Below the pieces are notes generated by a model that ran no database searches, was not told the origin of the DNA, and was given only the letters and a program-made list of their open reading frames with translations. From an uncultured Clostridia bacterium (GTDB taxonomy: Bacteria; Bacillota_A; Clostridia; TANB77; CAG-508), in NCBI GenBank assembly GCA_948852375.1, contig CAQOYX010000069.1:1-7202 (forward strand): 7,202 nt of DNA. Reading direction: 5' to 3'. The stretch's first letter is position 1. Every line of letters begins with the position of its first letter. The translations under genes and the position numbers were made by a program. Shown in pieces: positions 1 through 6,230 of this stretch.

Positions 1-103
1 TAGTTTTTCCATTTTTTTCTTATTTTATACTTTCATATTTTATAGCATGTATATTAATTTATAAATTTTCTATTTTATAAGATTCTTTTCTACATATAAG
101 TTA

Positions 104-2326
104 CTACATATTTTTCAATTTATACACAAGCCCTGTATTCCTCTTTTTTGCATCTTGATTTTGTATCATATAATTTAATACCTTATCTCCACTTATTACT
201 ATTAATAGTTTCTTTGCTCTTGTAAGTCCGAGTATATAATAAATTTCTTGTAAGTAACATTGGAGATGAAGGTGGTACTACCATAATTACTACATCAAAT
301 TCACTTCCGTTGTGCTTTATGTATTGTTATTGCGTATGCATGTTCTATTTGATCTAAGTCTGAAAATGTATACCATGCTATTTTATTATCATCAAATTTA
401 ATTTTTACTTGTTTTTCAAAATTGTCAATTTTTTCTATTGTTCCTAATTCTCCATTAAACACTCCGCTTCCGTTTTCGTATTCAGGTTCAAATCTTTCCC
501 AATATATATCATAGTTATTCCTTATTTGCATAATTTTGTCTTGTTCACGAAATATAACTCCCATACTATTTTTCTCTTGTTTAAATTCTGATTCTGGATT
601 TAATTCTTTTTGTAATGATTTGTTTAATTCCTTTGTTCCAAGTAGTCCTTTTTTGGTTGAAGATAATACTTGTATATTTTCAAAAAAGTTATAATCTCCA
701 AACTTTGAAAGCCTTTCTTTGCATAAAGATATTACCTGATATAACATGCCATCATTTGATGATTCCTTTATATAAAAGAAATCGTCTTTTGCTTCATTTT
801 TTTCTCCTTCTTCTTTTGTTATAAAGCCTTCTCCATTATTTACTTTATGTGCATTTAGTATTATTTTGCTCTTTGCAGCTTGCCTAAAAATTTTATCTAA
901 ATGTACAGTTTTTATTGTATTTGACTCTATTAAATCTGATAATATGCTACCTGGTCCTACAGATGCTAACTGGTCTACATCTCCAACAAGTATTAATTTT
1001 GTTCCTTTATATACAGCTTTTAATAGGTAATTCATTAGAAATAAATCTACCATAGACATTTCATCTACTATTATTACATCTGCATCTATTGGTGCTACAT
1101 CATAGTCTGTACTCTCTATCGTACCTTCTTCTTCTATTTTTCCTATTTCTAATAGGCGGTGTAAGGTTTTTGCTTCTTTATTTGTCGCTTCAGTCATACG
1201 TTTTGCAGCTCTTCCTGTTGGAGCACATAATACTACTTTTTTCTTTTTTGTTTCGTATAAATCTATTATACTTTTTATAATAGTGGTTTTTCCCGTTCCT
1301 GGTCCACCTGTTATAATACACACATTATTTTCATTTACAGCTTCAAGTGCTTCTTTTTGCTTATCTGATAATTCTATATTTTCTTCTTTTTCAATTTTTG
1401 AAAGTTCAGTTTTAAATTTCTTTATCTCCTTAATATTTTCTGTATTTTTTAATGATATCATTTTTTCAGCTATATTCATTTCTGCTTTATAAAACTGATA
1501 TAAATAAACAAATTCATTTTCTCCATCTTGCTTTTCTATTACAATTTCTTTATTTACATTTAAATCTATTAAACAATTTTCTATACTTTCTGTTGGTACA
1601 TTTAACAATTCTTGTACAAATGTTATTAAGTTTACCTTTTTTACACAAGTATAACCATTATAGCTTACTCGAATTATGCTATATTTAATTCCACTTTTTA
1701 TCCTTTTTGTATTATCTAAAGATATTCCTATATCTAGTGCCATTTTATCTATTTGCCTAAAATCTATTCCTTTTGCTATATCTATTAATATATAAGGATT
1801 TTCTTCAATTTCTTCTATAGCATTTATTCCTAATAATTTATATACCTTTTTAGCATTTGCAGGACCTATTCCAAATCTCTCTAAAAATCCAACTATCTGC
1901 CATAATTCCCAATTTTCATTAAAACTTTCTGCCATTTCTATGGCTTTATCTTTTGTAATTCCCTTTATAGTCGCTAACTTTTCTGGTTCATATTTAAAAA
2001 TATGTATAGTTTCATCTCCAAATGTTTTTACAATTTTTTTAGCAGTGGATGGACCTATTCCTTTTATTGTACCATTTGCAAGGTACTGTTCAAGAGAAGC
2101 TAAGTTTTGTGGCATTAATTTTTGGAATGTATCTATTTTAAATTGTCTACCATAATCTTGATGTGTTACAAATTTGCCAATCAGTTTTAAAGTATCTCCG
2201 CTACTGATAAATGGAAGATACCCGAACAACGGTTAATTCCTCCTCATTTGTTTCAAATGTGGCTATCATATAACTATTAACTTCATTTTGATAAATTATT
2301 TCTTGTAAAACTCCTTGTATTTCCAC
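104..2326 (-). CDS. recD2: RecD2-type ATP-dependent DNA helicase, read through three +1 CGG frameshifts
   Basis: RecD2 is a superfamily 1B 5'-3' DNA helicase acting in DNA repair and replication-fork maintenance without RecBC. With three single bases skipped (2224, 309, 230) the product is 739 aa, normal for the family. In order it shows an N-terminal domain (residues 1-90), helix-hairpin-helix segments (about 85-200, e.g. IKGIGPSTAKKI and FGIGPANAKKVYKLLG), Walker A GGPGTGKTT (about 340-348), Walker B VDEMSMVD (Asp421-Glu422), and C-terminal motifs AYAITIHKAQGSE and YTGLTRAKK. The start is GTG at 2326, 9 nt after AGGAG, giving VEIQGVLQEI, the usual N-terminus. The obvious open frame begins only at 2229 and lacks this N-terminus. 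Gly35, Gly673 and Gly699 are read only after a shift. Without them, the helicase motifs beyond residue 672 are lost. A TTGTAC-N17-TATATT promoter lies just upstream. Identity is certain; whether the intact protein is made depends on the frameshift interpretation. Confidence 0.93.
228..230 (-). other. In-frame CGG, +1 shift site 3 of recD2 (motif YT-G-LTRA)
   Basis: Zero frame reads TAT ACT CGG ACT TAC and reaches TAA 16 codons after ACT. Skipping the C at 230 gives TAT ACT GGA CTT ACA AGA, that is YTGLTRA, the expected C-terminal helicase motif of RecD2. The frame then stays open to the TAG at 104-106. Confidence 0.85.
307..309 (-). other. In-frame CGG, +1 shift site 2 of recD2 (motif HKAQ-G-SE)
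   Basis: Zero frame reads GCA CAA CGG AAG TGA and stops two codons later. Skipping the C at 309 gives GCA CAA GGA AGT GAA, completing HKAQGSEFD, the conserved superfamily 1 motif that follows AYAITI. Confidence 0.9.
2222..2224 (-). other. In-frame CGG, +1 shift site 1 of recD2 (TVV-G-YLP)
   Basis: From the GTG at 2326, codon 35 is CGG. Zero frame then runs GTA TCT TCC ATT TAT CAG TAG and ends. Skipping the C at 2224 gives GTT GTT GGG TAT CTT, TVVGYLP, which joins the family N-terminus to the 638-codon main frame. Confidence 0.88.
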
Positions 2327-2360
2327 TTATCCTTTCTCCTGTCTTTTAATTACTTTAATT

Positions 2361-2389
2361 AATATATCACAATACGAAAAATAGTACAA
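2361..2389 (-). promoter_or_regulatory. Predicted sigma-A promoter of recD2
   Basis: On the minus strand, -35 TTGTAC (2389-2384), 17-bp spacer, -10 TATATT (2366-2361). The -10 lies about 35 bp before the GTG start, with AGGAG (2340-2336) between. This makes recD2 a separate unit, isolated from the upstream gene by the hairpin at 2493-2535. Confidence 0.65.
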
Positions 2390-2492
2390 CCTGATTTTTT
2401 GCTTTTTCTATTGTTAAACATAAAAAAAATGTTTTTAATGAAAGATTTATAAAGATTAACTAAAACTATTAATAAAAATTATCTTATTATAA

Positions 2493-2535
2493 AAGCAACA
2501 AGCAAGAAATCTTATAAATTTCTTGCTTGTTGCTT
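2493..2535 (-). terminator. Strong hairpin terminator after the secreted-protein gene
   Basis: A perfect 18-bp stem (arms 2493-2510 and 2518-2535) with a 7-nt loop begins 15 nt past the stop codon of the secreted-protein gene. On the minus strand it is followed by TTTTATAATAAG, a short interrupted U-run. The stem is symmetric, but no plus-strand gene reaches it. Confidence 0.75.
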
Positions 2536-2549
2536 GGAAAATTTCATAC

Positions 2550-3206
2550 CTATTTTATTACTATTCTCAGATAGCTATTTATGCTCCCTTTTATACTTAA
2601 CAAGGTAGTTGTAGGTTCACTAAACTCATAAGTTTTAGAATTCTGGCCATTACATATAGTTATTGTAATAGGAACCCCTTTACTATCTATTTCTAATGAA
2701 TCTGTAATAGATTTACTTTTAGTTTCATGCATCTTTCCTGAGCCAATGACACCATACCCTTGTGCTGAAACAGAATAGGTACCTCTACAGTCAAAAAATG
2801 GATTAACCCTATGCAATATCTGTGGAGGTTCATCTAATTCTTCTCCTGCACTAACAATTATGTAACAGTACTCTTCTGTTCCAAAAGTTACACTCCCAAC
2901 ATAACCTGGAGCTAATTCTTTTTTCTCTGCATTGCTTCCTGTTGTTGCCAGAACAATAGTATATCCTGCACTCTCTACAACAACTGGATGATTGATAGCC
3001 TCTTCAATGGTATCATACATTTTTCCAAAACCTAAAGTAATATGGTTTGCAACAATTTTGTATGTATCATCATTATCTGTTAAGCTATCTGTACAGATAA
3101 CCCGTGGAAATTCAACAACAATCCGTGCTTCGTCACTTGCTGTTGCCATTCCTGAACTACAAGTAAATAGTACTACTAACATAACCGTCCAAAATCTTTT
3201 TTTCAT
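2550..3206 (-). CDS. Secreted protein of unknown function with a possible internal repeat
   Basis: I do not recognise this 218-aa protein. It has a clear signal peptide: MKKR, a hydrophobic core (about residues 5-15), and probable cleavage after ATA (residue 23). It is therefore probably exported or surface-exposed. No typical lipobox is seen around Cys16, and no LPxTG anchor or second membrane segment. The mature part appears to contain two related units, GFGKMYDT followed by AGYTIVLATTG (about residues 59-91) and GSGKMHET followed by KGVPITITICNG (about 156-188). The start has AAAGGAAAAGG just upstream, a near-consensus promoter at 3285-3313 and a terminator behind, so it is a monocistronic unit. 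It is the only gene here with in-frame CGG codons (28 and 35) that do not break the frame, and it is visibly less AT-biased than its neighbours, which suggests a different origin. Confidence 0.8.
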   Translation of the reverse strand: MKKRFWTVMLVVLFTCSSGMATASDEARIVVEFPRVICTDSLTDNDDTYKIVANHITLGFGKMYDTIEEAINHPVVVESAGYTIVLATTGSNAEKKELAPGYVGSVTFGTEEYCYIIVSAGEELDEPPQILHRVNPFFDCRGTYSVSAQGYGVIGSGKMHETKSKSITDSLEIDSKGVPITITICNGQNSKTYEFSEPTTTLLSIKGSINSYLRIVIK

Positions 3207-3222
3207 TTTCCTTTTCCTTTCT

Positions 3223-3243
3223 CAGTATTTTAGTTAAATACTG
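3223..3243. repeat. Inverted repeat in the leader of the secreted-protein gene
   Basis: Perfect 8-bp arms CAGTATTT / AAATACTG with a 5-nt loop lie between the promoter and the ribosome binding site. It could be an mRNA leader hairpin or an operator. The sequence does not say which. Confidence 0.45.
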
Positions 3244-3284
3244 AAACCAACTTTGCATTAATACTCACTAACAGTTATGATATT

Positions 3285-3313
3285 ATTATAATACTTTTTC
3301 AATATTATGTCAA
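3285..3313 (-). promoter_or_regulatory. Near-consensus sigma-A promoter of the secreted-protein gene
   Basis: On the minus strand, -35 TTGACA (3313-3308), a 17-bp spacer and -10 TATAAT (3290-3285): both boxes match consensus exactly. The -10 lies about 80 bp before the ATG, leaving a leader of roughly 70 nt that contains the inverted repeat at 3223-3243. Strong constitutive-type expression is likely. Confidence 0.85.
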
Positions 3314-3326
3314 CAGCTTACCTATA

Positions 3327-4266
3327 TTAGTCTAACAATTTAAGTTCTACTTCTTCTACTTTATATTTATTAGTATTTTCATCTAATTTAAATTCAACTA
3401 ATGTTTTTGCAAGTGTTTCATTATTTTGTCTTAAATCTGTTGTAAAGTATAGTTTTATTTGTGGTATTTCTAATCTATTTGTTACTATTGTTTTAAAACT
3501 TTCTACCATGTTCTTTTCATCTTCACATACAAATATTAGTTGTGGCATTGCATTAAACCCTGAATCACCTTGTATAAAGTTCGCATAAAAATCTTGGTAT
3601 AGTCTCATTTTATCTATTAATTTTTTTTCCCAATCTTCTTCCCTTCTTATTACTTCAAATAAGAAAATAATTGATTTGTTATTTTTTGTTAGTTTTACAC
3701 TTCCGTCCTGTTGCTTTAAAAGTCTTTGCAAGTGTTTTTGCTGTAATTTGTGGTTTTACTGTATATTCATCAAATGCTTTTACTTTTCTTAAATATGCAA
3801 GTATTGTTTGGTTTCCAGCAAGCCTTTTCTTTATCATTGCTACTGGTTTTGTATTATCTGTTGGTTGCCATTTACATTCAATTTCTTTTGAATTTAGTAA
3901 ATATTTCCCCATTTTTTCTAAGCAATATATTCTATAAATTCCTTTTCCTTCTTCTGAAGAAAAATAATATCTTGTTAATATTTTTGATTTTACAAGTTGT
4001 TCTAATTTGTTATTTAATTTATCTTGTGTTTTATAATCTATTCCTTTCCAAGATAAAATTTGGCATAATTGTCTTGATGTAATGAATTCAAATTCATTAA
4101 CTATTTCTAGTATTTTAAAATGTAAATCATTAATATGTCCTATGTTTATCTTATGTACAATTTGGTTCATGGATACATATCCATCTTTTCCATCAAATGT
4201 TTTTATTTCACCTTGTCTTATTGCAAATGGTGAACTTTTCGCTTCAATTTGGTTATCTTCAACCAT
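3327..4266 (-). CDS. Replication-relaxation-like winged-helix protein, read through one +1 CGG frameshift
   Basis: With the C at 3705 skipped, the product is 312 aa. An N-terminal winged-helix region (about residues 40-120, including FEFITSRQLCQILSWKG and KSKILTRYYFSSEE) is followed by a C-terminal half with FLFEVIRREEDWEKKLIDKM and LYQDFY. This order resembles Replic_Relax proteins of Gram-positive plasmids and conjugative elements, where a phrase like xPDGxxxL...FFLEVDRGTE...KxxRYxxYY is typical. That supports joining the two frames, because the join sits exactly where the G-S-V-K-L strand begins. The start at 4266 has AGGAGG 8 nt upstream. No other replication or conjugation gene is in the window, so it may be a remnant or a chromosomal regulator. 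The family match is from memory of the pattern and is moderate; DNA binding is inferred from the winged helix. Confidence 0.7.
3703..3705 (-). other. In-frame CGG, +1 shift site of the replication-relaxation-like gene
   Basis: Codon 188 is CGG: zero frame reads ACA GGA CGG AAG TGT and reaches TAA within nine codons. Skipping the C at 3705 gives ACA GGA GGA AGT GTA and opens the 125-residue C-terminal half, which ends at 3327. Confidence 0.82.
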
Positions 4267-4290
4267 ACAAAACTCCTCCTTTTTAATTCT

Positions 4291-4315
4291 ACTATTTTAT
4301 AGAACTATTTTATAG
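4291..4315. repeat. Two tandem copies of a short palindrome before the replication-relaxation-like gene
   Basis: The palindrome CTATTTTATAG occurs twice with a 13-bp period, at 4292-4302 and 4305-4315, starting 25 bp upstream of the start codon. A plausible promoter upstream (TTGTAT-N18-TATTAA, 4350-4321) would place the repeats in the early transcribed region. The arrangement resembles a double operator, perhaps for the winged-helix protein itself. At this AT content chance is a real alternative. Confidence 0.4.
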
Positions 4316-4378
4316 ATTTTTTAATAAAAATTTTATTTTGCAGTATACAATTTAACTTTTATTATACTTTTTAAAAGT

Positions 4379-5195
4379 TTACATATTTATTGCTTCTGCA
4401 AAAACTAATTTTACCTTTTTCTTTTCAGGAATAATCTTCTTAATTTCAACTTGAACTTTTTCTCCATATATTGTATTTTCCTTATAATTAGCTAAACCTA
4501 CTAGATTTGGTTTTAACTCTACAAAAATACCATTTTTTTGTTTTTCAGTTTCTCTTACAATTCCTTCTACAATATCACCTTCAGAAAAATCCTTTATATT
4601 GTCCTCCCATGTTCCTAGAAGTTCTTTATATGTTAAAATTACTCTTTTTTCATTCCTGTTTATATATTTTATCATAACATTTATCTTTTGTCCAATTTTA
4701 AATCTTTCAAGTGGTGTTTTTATTCTTGCAATAGATATATCTTCTATATGAAGTAGACCTACAATGCCTCCTCCTATTTCTACAAATGCACCATAAGGTC
4801 TAATGTTTTTTACTATTCCACATACTACTTCTCCGTACTTGTAATTCCTCTTTTACCCATTGTAATGCATCTTGTCCTACAGCTTTTCTAGATAAGATAG
4901 CTATATCTTCCTTTTTTATATCTTTTACTTTGAATTGTACAATTTTATTTACTTTACCTTTGCAAATATTAGGCTTAGGAAACCCTGTTTCATCCATATT
5001 TATAGCGTCTACTTCTTCTCTTGGAATAATTCCTTGTAGTTTATTTCCTAAGTCAACATATAAATTATAATCTTCATCACATTTTGTAACCATTCCATAT
5101 ATAATCTCACCTGTTTTATATGCATTTTGTAATTCAAATGGTGTAATAGGTTTTGCATCATACCAACCTTCTGGAATGAATTTTTGTATCTCCAT
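4379..5195 (-). CDS. S1-domain RNA-binding protein (short ribosomal protein S1-like), read through one +1 CGG frameshift
   Basis: With the C at 4835 skipped the product is 271 aa with three S1 (OB-fold) RNA-binding domains. S1-1 (about residues 27-100) contains GEIIYGMVTKCDEDYNLYVDLG. S1-2 (about 118-190) contains GEVVCGIVKNIRPYGAFVEIGGG and GLLHIEDIS and is the best match. S1-3 (about 205-268) contains GDIVEGIVRETEKQKNGIFVEL. Short three-domain S1 homologues are common in Clostridia and are usually annotated as 30S ribosomal protein S1 or S1-domain proteins. They bind mRNA, probably on the ribosome. The ATG at 5195 has AAGGTG 5 nt upstream and a clear promoter at 5229-5257. The shift falls at the first glycine of S1-2, so zero-frame translation would leave only one S1 domain and a short unrelated tail. 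Confidence 0.88.
4833..4835 (-). other. In-frame CGG, +1 shift site of the S1-domain gene
   Basis: Codon 121 is CGG: zero frame reads CAA GTA CGG AGA AGT AGT ATG and reaches TAG after 11 more codons. Skipping the C at 4835 gives CAA GTA GGA GAA GTA GTA TGT, QVGEVVC, the canonical start of an S1 domain. Confidence 0.9.
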
Positions 5196-5228
5196 ATTTT
5201 CACCTTTTCTTTTGTATTCTCTATTGTC

Positions 5229-5257
5229 ATTATATAAGTAAATCTTTAAAATGTAAA
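5229..5257 (-). promoter_or_regulatory. Predicted sigma-A promoter of the S1-domain gene
   Basis: On the minus strand, -35 TTTACA (5257-5252), 17-bp spacer, -10 TATAAT (5234-5229). The -10 lies about 35 bp before the ATG at 5195. The S1 gene can therefore be transcribed independently of rluB. Confidence 0.7.
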
Positions 5258-5277
5258 TAGATTTTTAATTTATATCG

Positions 5278-6002
5278 CTAATTTTTTGTTAACTCATCTT
5301 TCTCTTTTATAGTAAGGTATCTCCATTCCCCTATTTTTAAATCTTTTACTGTAAGATTTCCTATTTTACTTCTATGTAGTGCTTTTACTTTATATCCTAT
5401 AGTTTCACACATTTTTCTTACTTGCCTATTTTTGCCCTCATGTATTGTTATTTCTATCCTTGATATATCTTTTTCTTTATCTATTTTCAGTATTTTAACT
5501 TTTGCTGGTCTTGTTTTATAGTCTTCTATTATTACTCCATTTTCTAATTCCTGTTTACTCGTATTAGAAAAAATTCCTTTTAATGTCGCTACATATGTTT
5601 TTGTAATTTCATGTTTTGGATGTGTAACTTTATATACAAAATCACCATCATTACTTAAAAGAAGTGCACCGTGATGTATACATATCAAGTCTTCCAACTG
5701 GTACTATTCTTTTTCTTACACCTTTTATAAGTTCTAATACATCTTTCCTTCCGAAATTGATCTTTTGCTGTTGTTACATAATCAATTGGTTTGTTTAATA
5801 AAATATATACCTTTTCTTCTTCAGGTTTAATTATACTACCATTAAATATTACTTCATCTATTTCAGGTTTTATTTTTACCCCTAATTTTATTACTACTTC
5901 GCCATTTACTCTAACTTTTCCCTGTAAAATATATTCTTCGCATTTTCTTCTTGATGCGATTCCACAATCTGCCATATATTTTTGTAATCTTAGTTCTTCC
6001 AT
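5278..6002 (-). CDS. rluB: RluB/RsuA-family 23S rRNA pseudouridine synthase, read through two +1 CGG frameshifts
   Basis: The enzyme isomerises uridine to pseudouridine in rRNA; RluB modifies the peptidyl-transferase region of 23S rRNA. Skipping the C at 5753 and at 5671 gives 240 aa, the normal size. An S4 RNA-binding domain comes first (about residues 3-60: LRLQKYMADCGIASRRKCEEYI, GKVRVNG). The catalytic domain follows with LNKP, PVGRLDMYTSGALLLSNDGD (catalytic Asp106), HPKHEITKTY and the family signature EGKNRQVRKMCETIG near the C-terminus. The first break is at F-G-R-K after residue 83, the second inside the catalytic loop after residue 110. Neither zero-frame product contains the complete active site. 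The ATG at 6002 has only a modest AAAGGG upstream, and a TATAAT lies at 6043-6038. RsuA/RluE/RluF relatives are possible, but the sequence fits the RluB branch of Firmicutes best. Confidence 0.9.
5669..5671 (-). other. In-frame CGG, +1 shift site 2 of rluB (GRLDMYTS-G)
   Basis: After the first shift, the frame reads ACA TCA CGG TGC ACT and reaches TAA four codons later. Skipping the C at 5671 gives ACA TCA GGT GCA CTT, completing GRLDMYTSGALLLS, the catalytic loop of the RsuA/RluB family (GRLDxxTSGLL). Confidence 0.92.
5751..5753 (-). other. In-frame CGG, +1 shift site 1 of rluB (DQF-G-RK)
   Basis: Codon 84 is CGG: zero frame reads CAA TTT CGG AAG GAA AGA and runs to a TGA at GRL. Skipping the C at 5753 gives CAA TTT GGA AGG AAA GAT GTA, FGRKDVLELI, matching the conserved D..GRKTV segment of the family. 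Confidence 0.9.
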
Positions 6003-6037
6003 AAATTTTAGTAACCCTTTCTTATTTCTTTACATAT

Positions 6038-6043
6038 ATTATA
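6038..6043 (-). promoter_or_regulatory. Possible -10 box for rluB
   Basis: A perfect TATAAT lies 35 bp before the rluB start. The hexamer 17 bp upstream is GGATAA, a poor -35, so this is a weak call. Confidence 0.3.
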
Positions 6044-6068
6044 ATATACAAGCTTTGTTATTATCCTT

Positions 6069-6093
6069 CTTTGCAGTTTCTAGAAATGCAAAG
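6069..6093. repeat. 25-bp near-perfect palindrome upstream of rluB
   Basis: Arms CTTTGCA / TGCAAAG flank TTTCTAGAAA, giving 12-bp arms with one unpaired G at 6076. It lies about 25 bp upstream of the candidate -10 of rluB. It has no U-run on the minus strand, so an operator-type site is at least as likely as a terminator. Confidence 0.5.
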
Positions 6094-6111
6094 TTTATAT
6101 AGATTTTATTG

Positions 6112-6142
6112 GCTCATACATTTATATAATATTTGTATGAGC
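6112..6142 (-). terminator. Hairpin downstream of rluD, possible terminator
   Basis: Inverted repeat GCTCATACA / TGTATGAGC with a 13-nt AT-only loop, about 90 bp past the rluD stop. The minus-strand flank AATAAAATC has no proper U-run, so termination would be inefficient or the hairpin has another role. Confidence 0.4.
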
Positions 6143-6230
6143 TGATACCTTTTTACTATTATTCCTGTAACTAATCAATACATTTAATAACTAGACATTA
6201 AATTAGCTATATAGTAATCTACTGTATTTA

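Noticed and set aside
1..103. Possible gene or RNA downstream of recD2
   Set aside because: Only AT-rich sequence with frequent stops on both strands, no hairpin with a U-run and no ribosome binding site.
615..1688. Plus-strand frames opposite recD2
   Set aside because: They are short, rich in Leu/Phe/Ile as expected for the complement of AT-rich coding DNA, and lie opposite a strongly conserved gene.
301..2229. Treating the long frame beginning at TTG 2229 as the whole recD2 gene
   Set aside because: That start has no ribosome binding site and lacks the family N-terminus, which is present from GTG 2326 with AGGAG upstream. The frame also ends at KAQRK before the last helicase motifs, which are present further downstream.
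4366..4378. ACTTTTTAAAAGT palindrome just after the S1 gene as a terminator
   Set aside because: The stem is six A/T-dominated pairs with almost no loop, too weak for intrinsic termination and expected by chance in such AT-rich DNA.
5048..5230. 60-codon frame overlapping the start of the S1 gene
   Set aside because: It is out of frame with the S1 protein, its ATG lies within the -10 box of the promoter at 5229-5257, and its product shows no recognisable pattern.
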